This document shows positions 41,593 to 52,955 of a stretch of 64,000 nt of DNA, one piece after another (position 1 is the stretch's first letter; the number at the start of each line of letters is the position of its first letter). The DNA is from Vanessa cardui (lineage: Eukaryota; Arthropoda; Insecta; Lepidoptera; Nymphalidae), in contig NC_061125.1 in NCBI RefSeq assembly GCF_905220365.1, forward strand, positions 11,921,831 through 11,985,830, given 5' to 3'. The position numbers and the translations under genes were made by a program. The notes under the pieces were generated by a model, which searched no databases, was not told the origin of the DNA, and worked only from the letters and a program-made list of their open reading frames with translations.

Positions 41593-44405
41593 AATACTAC
41601 TACAGATAAAATTAATCATTACATTCAAAATGGTAATTAATAATAACTAGAAATAAGTTACTTTTGAAGAAAATAATTTAAAGAATAATTAAAAAATATA
41701 TAACTAATACGTACGAAAATATGTAATTAAAAACACGCATGCAATCACTTACTCATACATCATTACTATAATTATGTTTGAAAATCAACTAGTTTACTTT
41801 TATGGAGGTATAAAACTTTAAAGGAAGGAAATAGTTTACTTTTTTGTACCAACAACCTACGACAAACGTCCTGCGTGTTCGAAGCCTTAGCAGTTTATTA
41901 ATCTTTATTATTTAAGAGTAAGTTCGTTGCGCTTGGGAGAAAGAGTTAATTTTTCATGCCTAATATTATTCGTTTACTATTTTTATCGTAGTAAATATAT
42001 CTTCTTGAAAAGATTTCATAAAAATGGGCAAGTTTATTGTAATTTACGTTAAATATGATTTGGTTGTCTGTCAGAACAGAGGTCGGTACGAGAAGCTTAA
42101 ATAAACGGATGATAATAAGCGAATGACGAGTCAATAGCAATTTCATAAATAAATAATATTGTATTTCATCCTACCCGCATTCTGAATTACGATCGCTTTG
42201 TTGAGTTATTTTAAATGTTAAAAAATTATACGCAGAGGGGAATCCAAAATTATCGACCAATAAAATCTCATAGCGCTTACTTCACGTACTTTACGGATTA
42301 GACGGGTAACCACTAAAATTATACGACATAACTATCCACTATTTACGTTCTTCCATACGTTAAAAGTTTAAAAAAAATAATAAGTCTAAAAAAATTGCCA
42401 GCATAAATTCAACTTTATTACTTGGGTATAGAATTCAAATTAATGCAATAATAAATTTGTTGTAAGTTAAAAGTGTGGTCAATTGTACTTATTTAAAACG
42501 GAACCCAGAGATTTTTAACGACTTTATCTCATAGAATAATGCCTACTTAAGCACACGTCCCGAGACGGTGCATATTTAACGATATTCAATTTATGACGAT
42601 AAGAAATCGAGCGGCGAGTAAAAATTATAAAGATTCCTAAATTTATAGCACTCCGCCACGTAATCCGCTTAGCGTCATACAAATTATTGAGTGTGGGACT
42701 AAAGTCTGATATATTTTTCCGTTTACCTCGTTTATTCAAATGGACACGACATGTGCGCTTGTTGAAAACGGTTAAAGATAATCACATATTCAATTGCTTT
42801 TGTATATTTTTGCAATAGAACATCCCTCCATATAATTATATCGTAGAAATAACTTTATAAGTAATGCCCTAAACTTAATATAGTTTATGCATAAAATACA
42901 ATTAATAGTGAACATATTTAAGGATTTTGTCGTCCGTCGTAAGCTATACCTATAAGCTAATATCCTAGCTATATTTATATATTAATATTAAAACGACTCC
43001 ACAACCTCTTATAACATAGCATTGCTTAAAATACGTTGGTAAAACAATCGTATATAATATAATAAATATTATATATATAATCAATATATATATTTTTAGG
43101 ATGAATACTCACTAATATTGCATTATTATTTAATTTATTTAAAACAAATGTATGTACCTAACCTTAAAGTCACTTTTGAGATAATACCTTCGTGGCACTA
43201 AAACAAAAATATCACATCGCTGTAATAGATTACAAAGAACGATTCAAATATATATCTATAAAAAAAATCTTACTTTTCATCATTAGAAGATTAATATCAA
43301 GTTCGAATGATCGAACAAACAAATGATACAGTTGAACGCGGCCATTGAACCGAACTGTCAAAAAATTTCTTTGTCAGCACACACAAGACAAGACAGTCTT
43401 AAGTCTTTCGACGATCTACTAAAAAACTACACGAAATATATCTCTTAATACCATTTGATGCTGGTACTTAATAATTCTCAGTCAGAAAATTGTACTTGAT
43501 TCAAAAATGGAATGATCGTATTTGCTAGAATTTGCTTGAATTCTACAGCTACCTTTTAATATTAATAGTAAAACTAAGACAAAATTATTACAATATTTCA
43601 TATAACGAACTTAAGCTGAGAGATGAAATATCCCATTGGAATCAACATTCCACTTTCAGTTACGTTTAACAGAAGTTTTGATTTTCTGTATTCGTTTTAT
43701 AATTTAATTTTTTATCTGTATATTATTTATAAATAACATTTTTTATTTAAAATGTAAAAAAGCATATAATTATTTAGTAGAGTTGTAGTTTGAAATAAAT
43801 ATGTTTATATATCTAGTTGTAACTTAAAGTGATTTTTTATTAAATTACTATTAAAATATTTCAATTCTATAAGCTTTTTATTAATTGGCTGCATACCTAT
43901 CGTCTCGTGTCTGCGTACACCTTAAAATGCTTGTGTCTAGCGACTAACAATAGATATCTATATATTAATAATTCATTGTCTTTATTTTTATTGAACTAAT
44001 CACTTTATTGTTTCTCTCGTATAATCAATTATTCGATTAAGTTTCATATAAATGACGGCAGAGCTCCTATCAAATTCTTCGCGTCATTCATTAAACGCAT
44101 AAGTATTATGTAGATTTTTTTGACTTTTGTCTATCGGCTGGCTTTATCGGTTTCTGTATTGTTTTATCAATCAATAGCAATAAATTTTATTTGAATTACA
44201 TTTTCGAATAATCTTGTTATTAATTATAGAACAAAGTTTTATTATTAATCATATTATAAAATTCAATTAATCTATCATTTGTGAATCGGTAATGATTCAA
44301 ATATAGAAGAGAGACGCTTCCACAAAAATCATTTTCCAAAATATATAATGGAACAGGTAGTCTTGTTATTTTTTACTTGAAAAAATATTATCACTGATTC
44401 CATCT
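41593..44405. other. AT-rich sequence, little recognised
   Basis: 42520-42745 is slightly less AT-rich and contains TTTATGAC next to GATAAG near 42590, words reminiscent of Abd-B/Caudal and GATA sites. This is too little to call an enhancer. Otherwise nothing recognised. Confidence 0.35.
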
Positions 44406-44411
44406 AATTGA

Positions 44412-44693
44412 TCAAATTATACTTTTCACAGAGTTATTATAATGAGCGTAAAGTTCGCGGACGCATTTCTCGCAAATCACTTCATTAAAACTCGGACGGG
44501 CTGTGACAGAGGGTATTTCGAATCTTTTTAATTGGCGTGAAAGTGTCTCAACAAGTCTATCTTTGTCCAAACAACCCAATGTTTTACTTGGACTACCCAC
44601 GTCGATATTATTACAATCTTTCCGCTCATTACACGAGCCTGATTCGATTAAGTCATAATGTGTTTTATAAGAATTTTGTATGTTCAGCAATTA
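44412..44693 (-). other. Candidate exon with a C-x2-C segment (unassigned)
   Basis: A minus-strand frame of 92 codons with codon and amino-acid use unlike the AT-rich background: many D, E, K and R residues, a L-V-E-T-L-S-R-Q-L-K-R-F-E stretch, then V-I-C-E-K-C-V-R-E-L. The C-E-K-C-V-x-x-L string vaguely recalls the second half of zinc-finger-associated (ZAD) domains; weak. There is no ATG in the frame, so it would need an upstream exon. A GTATAA donor-like site lies at its 3' end (about 44421-44422 on plus). An unannotated exon, a decayed exon, or chance. Confidence 0.3.
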
Positions 44694-44884
44694 ATGTTTA
44701 TAGCCTAATTATACAAGTGTTTGCCTGCGGTTTTGTTCTAACACCTGAACCGACTTTACACGTTGTTAAAATATACCATACATCTTAGCCAGTAAGCTTA
44801 GTTTCCGACATTTTCGCATGCGATTTTCTTAACACGTGTCCTAATTAGATACTGAAACCTTATAATTAGCCACTAAATCAACTG

Positions 44885-45040
44885 GTGGTTGATTATAAGA
44901 TTGCACATGCTGAGATCTTGGGTTAAAATCCTGTGTTAGGTCAATGAATTAAAAAGATTTTCTTTCATGATATCAGAAGAAGTTCTACAAGTAATTTGGC
45001 AGTGCTATATTCGTATGCCCCAGAAAGCGCGTAAATTTTT
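44885..45040 (+). mobile_element. tRNA-derived SINE fragment, third family
   Basis: 'gcacatgctgagatcttgggttaaaatcctgtgtt' looks like a B-box region (GGGTTAAAATCC), followed by 'ggcagtgctatattcgtatgccccagaaagcgcgtaaa'. The latter matches, from memory, the 'cctcggaaagcacgttaa' body of a common lepidopteran SINE distinct from families A and B. Both ends decayed. Confidence 0.5.
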
Positions 45041-45131
45041 CCTACTCCTTATTTCTATGTATTAAATTTGAAAAGATTAATAAAAAAAAACAGTATAATA
45101 ACATACGACTAACTATTTCATATATAATAAT

Positions 45132-45387
45132 AGAAGTAATAACACCTTAAGAGGCTCTCGTTAGGTAGCTGGGTCAAGGGCCTGATGCAGAAGGCAGTAC
45201 TCCTCGGCACGGCGCGTATTGTGAGGAAGTTCCTCTCTTTGGAGCCCTGACCACCGGTGGCTTGGACCCTGTTCCCGCCACTGGTTTGCCTCTGTATTTT
45301 ATATTTTTAAATATATTTTATATGTTTGTATTTTATATTTAAAAATGTAATATTATATGAGTGAAAATAAATAAAAAGAAGTAATAA
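45132..45387 (+). mobile_element. LINE 3' fragment with 11-bp target duplication
   Basis: AGAAGTAATAA at 45132-45142 and 45377-45387 brackets a 234-bp insertion (45143-45376). Its first 35 codons are open from the insertion point and end L-L-G-T-A-R-I-V-R-K-F-L-S-L-E-P then TGA at 45248-45250, a C-terminal signature of insect LINE reverse-transcriptase polyproteins. The clade is not assigned. The 3' UTR is GC-rich at first, then AT-rich. Extreme 5' truncation. Confidence 0.85.
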
Positions 45388-45624
45388 AAATGTAATGTAA
45401 GAATTGAAAACTTCAGTCAAGCGTATTCATCTGTCAGTCTATATAAAACTCTTTACCATGACTGATAAAAATCAACCGGAAATCCTTGCGGTGCTGAATT
45501 CGTCAATTAGTCATCGGAATCTAATGAACTTTACATATAATGTGATTTTTTTTATGAGTTTAATTTTTAATCCTTTTTGTGAAATGCTTATCGAAACTGG
45601 TACTGCTTAGTCTATCAAATATAC

Positions 45625-45795
45625 AATCCCTAATAATAGCGGAAGTGTAAGAGTAACTGTGCTGTGTAAGTGTGCATTATCAGGCTGCAACTGCTGAACA
45701 GATTTTGATGAAATTTAGTATATTGATTGTTTAAATTCTGGGGAATGACATAGGTATAAAATTTACCCCTCGAAGGGGTAATATAAGGGTGAACG
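45625..45795 (+). repeat. Dispersed repeat with 'aactgctgaacagattttgatgaaattt' core
   Basis: Shares the architecture of the Helitron-like copies ('gtgtaagagtaactgtg', 'ctgctgaacagattttgatgaaatttagtat') but belongs to a different subfamily. Confidence 0.45.
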
Positions 45796-46730
45796 TTTTT
45801 ATAAATTTAATTGAAGTAAAGTCACCAGTTCATCTAGTACAACAAAAGTACATCCAAATAATCAAATAAAACCACACGGTATATTAATAAGTCAAAATTA
45901 TAAAGGTATTAATTCGCATGGAAAAAAATCAACTTCATACAATTCGTATAGATTTACAAACATGACACCAAAACAAGTTTATTTTATACATGTAAAAAAC
46001 TCACGCCTTGAATCTGAGATACCAATCTATACGATAAAAAGAAAAATATGTTTCTTGTCTTTAATAATTGCCTCTAATGCTATGTGGAAGTTCTGATGGG
46101 ACCCGATATCGAGTCGTGCATAAATTATTAATCTGTTTGTTTATGTATAAATGCAATCAAGTTTACGATAAGGTTTCATAAAAATAGTCCCTATATGCAG
46201 TATCTCTTGCCAGATGTAGCGCGATCATGATTTCGAACCTTTTTTTTTGTTTTTATTGATGTGAGAAACTTAATATATGTATGTAACGTAATGTAAAATT
46301 CACGCAATATTGAAGTATGTATGTTTATTATTTTACCTTTTGAATGTTTTTTGATTAAATCAAATAAATATCTACTACTAGATGATTATAATATATTATG
46401 TATTTTCTATAAATGACTATGACTTTTTATTATATTCGTTCTTGCCTGCCGATCAACCTGATTTAGACTATTTTCTTTACAATATTTATGTATTAAATTC
46501 TTTTCTTTGGTGTTTTTGTATATTTTGAAAATATATTTCATAGTTCCTTAAGACTTATACATTATAATCTTTTCATCAGAGGAAGAGAAGGCCATTATCA
46601 TATACACATATCACTTTATTTCTTTTTAGAAAAAATAAAATAGAATAAAAAGTTCCTCATTCATAAGCCGGGAAAATTCTCACTATTAGCTGCACCTATC
46701 GAATTCCCCTTTTAAACTTTAAAGGTTGTC
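45796..46730. other. AT-rich sequence, nothing recognised
   Basis: No gene or repeat visible. Confidence 0.4.
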
Positions 46731-46734
46731 TTCT

Positions 46735-46995
46735 TAACAGACTTCTAAAAAAGGAGGTCGTGTAGATATGTTAAATTTCCATGCACGTGTGCCTAATTTT
46801 TGAAGTGTATGTTTGTATGTTTCTTCACGAATTAAAAGTCATATTGAAATGATCATTTTTTATTTAAGTTAGGTACACTTCAACATCGAAAACAGTGTAA
46901 GTTTCATTAAAATCGGTGTACATAGATATATTCTTTTTATTTTTAGTTCAATGACTGTTTCTAATTTTGAAGTCGATGTAATTTTTTTTTAATTA
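46735..46995. repeat. Dispersed repeat of the 'gaagtcggtttt' type
   Basis: 'acttctaaaaaaggagg.cgtgt', 'gtgtatgtttgtatgtttcttcacg', 'aagtttcattaaaatcggtgtacat' and 'ttttgaagtcgatgtaatttttttt' in this order are typical of a small dispersed repeat of insect genomes. Class not assigned. Confidence 0.5.
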
Positions 46996-47392
46996 TTAGT
47001 CCTAGTTATCATCTAATAACTTTATCATTTGTTAATGAAAAGAGGTTTGAAAATTTCAAACCAAAATACGAATATAATATATTGAAAAATAAGCTTATAC
47101 AATCAGTTGTGAATTTTCCAGAACTATGTTAATTAAAGTTACCACCAGTTCGGATTTAATGGAATTGTTTTAAATGTAAACCGCCAGTTGGAATATAAAT
47201 TTTACTGAGAAAAACCAGCAAGTAACTCAATAGTTACTCATTTCTAACATTCGAAATACAAAGTTATAACTGTCAAATTCACTTAAATATATACAACCTC
47301 CAAGTACTATAGATAACGGGCAAGTCGTATCAGATCATTAACCATAAAAAAATCTATGCAAAACGTATCGTGCATTCCTATCAAGATCGATA

Positions 47393-47662
47393 TATATTTT
47401 GTCAAATTACTTTTTTGTTCCATTCGCAGTCGAAACGCTTGGCCCTTGGAGTATTGATGCAAAAAGCTTCATCAAAAGTATAACACCTCGCCTCATTGCC
47501 TCCACTGGTGACAGGAGGCCTGGTTCGTTATTTGCCCAGAGGATCGGAATTGCGATTCAATGGGGAAATGCTGCTAGCATTCTTGCCACCATACCACGCG
47601 GTCGAAATTTCTATAGTAACTAGTTTTAGTTCATATTTAAGCATTTAATGTTATTAATTTTT
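47393..47662 (+). mobile_element. LINE polyprotein C-terminal fragment, open copy
   Basis: The frame is open from the presumed insertion point through F-V-P-F-A-V-E-T-L-G-P-W and G-N-A-A-S-I-L-A-T to the stop at 47621-47623, then a short 3' UTR. AGATCGATA at 47384-47392 and 47663-47671 is a likely 9-bp target duplication. It is a sister of the frameshifted copy at 32912-33195. No catalytic domain is left. Confidence 0.82.
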
Positions 47663-47671
47663 AGATCGATA

Positions 47672-48355
47672 GACCTTTGTTAATTTATCAATAAAAATCT
47701 TGTTGATAATTTTATATTAAAAAAAATCATAAGTAACTTTACAAATGATCTCAAAAACGTAATTAACGTTTACTTTTAATGAGGAATCTCATAAAAGAAT
47801 GACAATTCGCTCTTGTATTGCGATCACGTTTAGCTCTCGCAGAGGTCGGGAGTTGGTTCCGAACAGCTAAACCAATCAGCGTCTATTGTGTCTATAAGAT
47901 ACGATATATTGGAACGACCGTTGTTTTAAGATAATCATTTCATTGTCTGTAAAATCTATTGTTTTAATGTTCCACCTACATAGCTATGTAGTGTAGAGGA
48001 AATTTTGTTCACAATTTGTCAAATCATTTTTACACGATAGAAAAGACGAACCTCATTCTTATTTTATTTAAATGACACAATTATGAAATACTATCTATAC
48101 ATAAAAATGCATTAATTCTATTGTTAGCTATGAATTTATTTAATTTTAGCTAATTAGTAAAAAATACTACGTCTATTACTGAGTTACTTGCCGGTTTTTC
48201 TCGATACTATAATCCGTAGGAGTTGAATGGCGTATAATCTGGTAAAATATAAAAGCCTACTTAATTTAAATTTATTGTGATAAATTTTGATACAACGTAA
48301 ACAAAAACAATTTATAACAGCAATAACGCTTTACACACATTAGTATGACTGAATA
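47672..48355. other. Unique sequence
   Basis: 47800-47910 is less AT-rich and non-repetitive; nothing else notable. Confidence 0.3.
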
Positions 48356-48359
48356 CTTC

Positions 48360-48525
48360 ACCATTCTACTACCAGATAGTAATCATTTGTATTGACAAGT
48401 TCAATGTAAAAGACGAGTGAGCTAACATAAGGACGTAGTGAGAATCGTTTTATACTTCTCACTATGCCACAGGCTATAACATCTTACCATCAGATAGCCT
48501 GTCAGCCGATCAGCTTTACTAAAAC
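48360..48525 (+). repeat. Repeat family C, strongly decayed
   Basis: 'ttcaccattctactaccagatag', 'agacgagtgagctaacataaggac', 'acatcttaccatcagatagcctgtcagccgatcag' keep the forward order, but large parts are lost. Confidence 0.4.
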
Positions 48526-48544
48526 AAAACAATATATTTATGTT

Positions 48545-48762
48545 TGCCTTTATCCTGAAGAAGTTTGGACATTATTCTACCACACACCTTTAATGCAATA
48601 TACATATTAAACACTACAGGTTTTCTCACAATGCTTTTCTTGACTGCCAAACACCTTATGATTTATTAACATAATTAAGGTATATGGATATCGCTCTGCT
48701 TGCCCGGTCATTGGTTAATAAGATAGACACCTCTTAAGCATTGCGTCATCTCGGCTCATATA
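48545..48762 (-). mobile_element. SINE family A, old relic
   Basis: 'tatcctgaagaagtttggacattattctaccacacacc', 'cactacaggttttctcacaatgcttttcttgactgccaaacacc', 'gcttgcccggtcattggttaataagatagacacctcttaagcattgcgtcatctcggctc' follow the minus-strand order. Confidence 0.7.
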
Positions 48763-49365
48763 TAAAACCTGTATGTACAATAAATATGAGTTTTTGAAAA
48801 GACATTTTTACCTATACAAATTTTTCAAATGTTTAATTAAAGAATCACAAGATCGTACCAAATTTGTTTCGTATAAGGCATTTAGAAACTTGTTATACAA
48901 TTAAAATTAAAAAAATATATATTCGAATTAATATATTAGCATTTCAATTAAATTGTTTATTTTCTTCCGTTGTCACGATCATAAATTTGTAACCGCGAAC
49001 AATCAAGTAGTAAGTGTTAAATGAGTAATTTTACACATCGACACATATTTGTCGAAGCACCAATCGAAGTGTGAATTGTTGTTAAATCACATGTACGGCT
49101 TTATCGGCTTTACAAATTGAAACAAATGACTTTGATAGCGTCAATAAATTGTCAATTTTTTTTAGACGATTCATGCTCGTGTATGAAACTGGCTTTTGTA
49201 TTTTTTGCGTCCATATTTTTTAAATTTCGTCCATTATTTAAATAAAAATATTTATAGATACATTCATGAATAAAGTTGACACTTTTTCGTTCTATAATTA
49301 TTTGATATATTTATACCGGATAACAGCTCCATGGCATGATACAAATAGACCTATAACACGGCTTG
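48763..49365. other. AT-rich sequence, nothing recognised
   Basis: No gene or repeat visible. Confidence 0.4.
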
Positions 49366-49368
49366 TTT

Positions 49369-49411
49369 CCAGTACTTACAATCAATATATTATATTGTCT
49401 GTAAGTACTGG
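49369..49411. repeat. 43-bp near-perfect palindrome
   Basis: Outer arms 49369-49380 and 49400-49411 are exact 12-bp reverse complements (CCAGTACTTACA / TGTAAGTACTGG). The inner 9 bases pair with two mismatches around a central T, so almost the whole 43 bp folds on itself. It could be a terminal fragment of an inverted-repeat element or a hairpin. The loop is too short for a typical microRNA precursor. Confidence 0.9.
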
Positions 49412-50115
49412 TACTCAGACTTTATTCCAATAATAGGGTCCTACCCGCCTTAGTACATAAACTGTACCACAATCACAATATTCCATTGGTTACTTTTATC
49501 TATGGAGACTATTCCAAAACATGGAAGCCATTTGAAATGCGGTAGTGATCCTATACCTGCACAACAAATGATTTAAATCTTATATTACCCAATGTTCAAA
49601 TCGTTTTGAGTATCGCTCCATATTAGCTGGCCTATAACAGACCGTGGCGCCTCCTTTCTAAATTTGTACCATTCCGAAATACGCTTGCTCCAACACATTA
49701 TCCCATTTTATTACCTATAAAAGTCAGCCGGAACGTAGTACATTTGTGGCAGCCCTTATTTTCAGTACCTAATATAGCGATTTCTTTATTGGTTTTTTGT
49801 CCTTATATTTTATTGCTCGGGCAATGCATAGATTTTTCGGGCAATTTGTGTACTTTACCGCTTACCAATAAAACGGTGTTTACGTTAAGGATTTATTAGC
49901 AACGGATATTTTGCTTGAACGATCATTTTTATTATAATTCATAAAAATTTAAGTATCCTTTTGTAGCGCGAACGTGACAATCGTAGGGATCTGACGACTC
50001 AGCTGTTTTGAACGATATAATTTTTATAACAAGGAATGACCAGTGACGTCTGGTGCTAGCATATTTAGTAGCAATTTTTTATAGACACGTGCTTAGAATC
50101 TCTATATTACTAGAA
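49412..50115. other. Unique sequence, nothing recognised
   Basis: Less AT-rich between 49430 and 49760, with no coding frame. Confidence 0.3.
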
Positions 50116-50119
50116 ACGG

Positions 50120-50358
50120 TTCATCTTGGTCTGGTAGATACCATAATACGTAGCGCCTAACAATTATAATTAATATTGTTGCATTACAGTTTGAAGGATG
50201 AGTAGTATGGTATTGATCAAGTGTAACTAGAGGCACAAGGGACCTAACACCTTAGTTGATGAAGTGGCATTTGTTATATAAAAATCGGTTATAATTTCAT
50301 ACAGTGCCAATGTGACCACTTATCCTCTGGTGGCCAATTTGCTGCCATAAAAAAAGCG
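50120..50358 (+). repeat. Repeat family C, diverged copy with A-tail
   Basis: 'gtttgaaggatgagtagtatgg', 'gtgtaactagaggcacaagggacctaacaccttag', 'tgtgaccacttatcctctggtggccaatttgctgccataaaaaaa'. The A-run at 50350-50356 supports the orientation. Confidence 0.75.
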
Positions 50359-51235
50359 TATCTTAAGCCGGAACGATGTTTATCAGGTGTTCATTTAAAC
50401 ACAGACCTCTCCTTCTGTCATCATTGTTTTGACATAAGAAAAAAGAAACAGTATTATTTGATTGATCACCTGCACACAACATTATGATAAAGACGTATTT
50501 GTAAAGATAGTTTAATATTCGTCGATTGATGTCTTACATAATATTCGTTCAAATGACTTATAAACACTTCTGATCACGAAGGTAATAAGCCATAACTATA
50601 TACATATTTATTAACATTAATTAAGAAGAATATTTTATATATTATATGATTGCATTACCTTCTAAATTATTCAATACAATAAAAGTTATAATATATTGCA
50701 ATACTTTATGGAATCATTATAAGTGCATTCTTAAAAAAACCTAGAAAAAAAATTACTTGACATAAAATATTTGATTCTAATACAAGGTCATGTTTGGACG
50801 ACCGGATATACATACATGTAATAAAACAAAAATAAAGCATTCCAGTATTAATAATCTCAGCGAAGGCCTTCATTGTTGACCATCTGCTAACGTCCGCAAA
50901 CTGTGTAATTTAATTATAACTTTTTGTTGCAATTTTTTTTTAGTAAAATTATCTCTCTGAGATCCTTTTGACGTAAGTATAAAAAATACTGTGAACCCGT
51001 ATTTTCTCATCTCGGTACGATTCGTTGAATAATTTTAATCGCAAGTTGCACTCGAATTAATTAAGACGAATTACATAATATTTTACTATAAAGACATTTC
51101 TTTACAGTGTTGCTATTCTATATACCAAATGTTCATATCAAATATAAAATAAGTGATTTTTATAAATATTGGAACATTATATACTTACATTACTCCCATC
51201 CAAAAGTAAGTAATGTAATGAAAGCTAAATCACCT
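50359..51235. other. AT-rich sequence, nothing recognised
   Basis: No gene or repeat visible. Confidence 0.4.
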
Positions 51236-51237
51236 AT

Positions 51238-51407
51238 GTTATGGAAAATCAGAAGTAACGACGGTATAAAAAACACCCAAACCCAAGACAACATAGAAAA
51301 CTAATGAACTCTTTCTATATTGACTCGACTGGGAATCGAACCCAGGACCTCGGAGTGGCGTACCCATGAAAACCGGCGAACATACTACTCGACCACAGAG
51401 GTTGTCA
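51238..51407 (-). mobile_element. tRNA-derived SINE, family B, copy 4
   Basis: 'ggaaaatcagaagtaacgacgg', body 'aaaacacccaaacccaagacaacatagaaaac', B box as GGGAATCGAACCC near 51332-51344, head 'ctcgaccacagaggttgtcaac'. The 3' end stops before the 'acttacattggcatc' block, so this copy lacks the tail. Confidence 0.85.
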
Positions 51408-51655
51408 ACTTTTATAATTTTTATTTTGATTCTATTTATACTCAAAATCAAATCAAATAACTTCAAGGGAATTCTCTTTTAGCTAAAGATTCATTTTCAA
51501 CGACGTGTCTTAATAACAGCATAAAAATATTTACACCATAGAATCATACAGCAAAAAATTATTATATGAATATCAGGTTACTATTTAGTACACAACACGG
51601 CTCTAGTAGTTTAAAAAAAATGAATTCTGAATGTACCAACACGTAAATCTTAACC

Positions 51656-51990
51656 CTTCAATGAGTGCGGGCGTGGGAATGCAAAAAACAGCGACACTTG
51701 AAACGACCCTACGCCAGATTCATTCACGAATTTCCTGCATGCAATGAAACCGCAAAAGCGCACTACCTGCAAACATGTGTAGTACATTCCTCGCGAATGT
51801 TTTGCTATGGGACACAAAGGCCCCGTAAAGAACTTGAGGGTTATCCGAATCTATTGAGATGTAAACAAAGTCATGTAAGCAACGTCAAAACAATATAAAT
51901 TACATTCGCCTCGTTCGTCGAGGCGTTTTGACAGGTGCGTGACGTCATCATAACAAATAGGTTAATGATTCTGTTACGGAAACTAAACTA
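51656..51990. promoter_or_regulatory. Candidate conserved regulatory element
   Basis: A unique, clearly less AT-rich island. It contains GCGGGCGTGGG (51668-51678, zinc-finger/Sp-like), a forkhead-like GTAAACAAA (51861-51869), a perfect CRE-like TGACGTCA (51940-51947) and a 7-bp stem with a 5-nt loop (51907-51913 / 51919-51925). The 77-codon frame at 51665-51898 has no motif. Alternatively the TTAACCCTT at 51652-51660 could be one end of a piggyBac-like relic, but no matching second end was found. Confidence 0.35.
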
Positions 51991-52094
51991 TATATACTTT
52001 ATAGTAGATTTACAAAATTATTTTCTTTTAAAACTTTTTCAGCTCCTATTTATTTTTTAGTTACTAGTTTTTCTATGTAGGAACCGTGTTGGAC

Positions 52095-52268
52095 CAGTTG
52101 TTACATGGCGTGGATCTTAACCGATGATTCTGAATTCCAACTCGGTTAAAGAACCCCTGATTTCATTTGCTTTTATAAGTCATTTCGAGCTCGGTGTTAT
52201 AAAGAAAACATCAAGTACCAAAACGCTCAAATACAGAGAATACGATTGCCCAGCAGTAGGAAAAAAAT
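52095..52268 (+). mobile_element. SINE family A, relic with large deletion
   Basis: 'gaccagttgttacatggcgtggatcttaaccgatgattctgaattccaactcgg', 'cattttgagctcggtgttataaagaaaacatcaag'-like body, then straight to 'cgattgcccagcagtaggaaaaaaa'. The 3' half of the body is missing. Confidence 0.65.
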
Positions 52269-52860
52269 GTCACGTTATATGTTATACTTGAATATTTATT
52301 TATTTGTGGAATGACCGTATGTTTTCATCAACGCATCCAATCAAAAAAGACTCAATATCATTATTTTATCTCAAACTCAAATTTCTAACCCTATCTCCTT
52401 ATCTTCGAAACTAAATACGGTTGAAAAATAAAGAAAGAAAACTACAAAACCGGCCATACATTAGACAACGCGGCGATCGTATTAATCAAACTGATAAACG
52501 AAAAGGTCAAATTCTTCGCGTCTGATGAATAATGACTCCGTAATGCTTGTGACAGGTCACGTAAAGCGTACACCGACGCCTACGTATTGAAATTCATGAA
52601 TATTAAAAAATATATATATCGTAACATTTCATATTAATAATTGAAATATATCGAAATTGCTTCGTGACATTTGAATTTGGGTTTGTTGGAACTCTTGCGA
52701 TATCCGATACGATATTTTTTTACTTTCGGCTGATTCAATATACGTCAAAACAATCAATATGTAAATGCCTTACACACTGTCCGTTACGAATGCGATACGA
52801 TATACGACATTCAGTTCACGACATACTGTTGTTTTTTCTAGCAGTTAACGTCTTATTTAA
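52269..52860. other. Unique sequence, nothing recognised
   Basis: 52440-52590 is less AT-rich, with no other evidence of function. Confidence 0.3.
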
Positions 52861-52861
52861 G

Positions 52862-52955
52862 CCCTTGACTGATGGCCAATGATACTAGGTTTTTTGCCAG
52901 AAACCTGCCAATGTCAATAAAAACTACAAAAGGATTTGATTTGATTTAATTTGTC
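52862..52955 (+). repeat. Possible LINE 3' terminus
   Basis: 'caatgtcaataaaaactacaaaaggatttgatttgatttaattt' (52909-52952) has the AATAAA plus (ATTTG)n-like end typical of some insect LINEs. No coding remnant identified. Confidence 0.35.

Noticed and set aside
47399..47623. Host gene encoding a 74-residue protein
   Set aside because: The sister copy at 32.9 kb, the shared 3' UTR and the LINE-type C-terminal motif show it is a retrotransposon fragment.
49369..49411. MicroRNA precursor
   Set aside because: Central loop of one base and a total of 43 bp is too small, and no known microRNA seed was recognised.
51652..51990. piggyBac-like element (TTAACCCTT edge)
   Set aside because: No inverted partner ending in AAGGGTTAA was found within range, so it is only kept as an alternative reading.
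44069..52520. Identical 16-base word TCAAATTCTTCGCGTC near 44075 and 52510
   Set aside because: A single 16-base match in 64 kb is expected about once by chance; flanks do not align.
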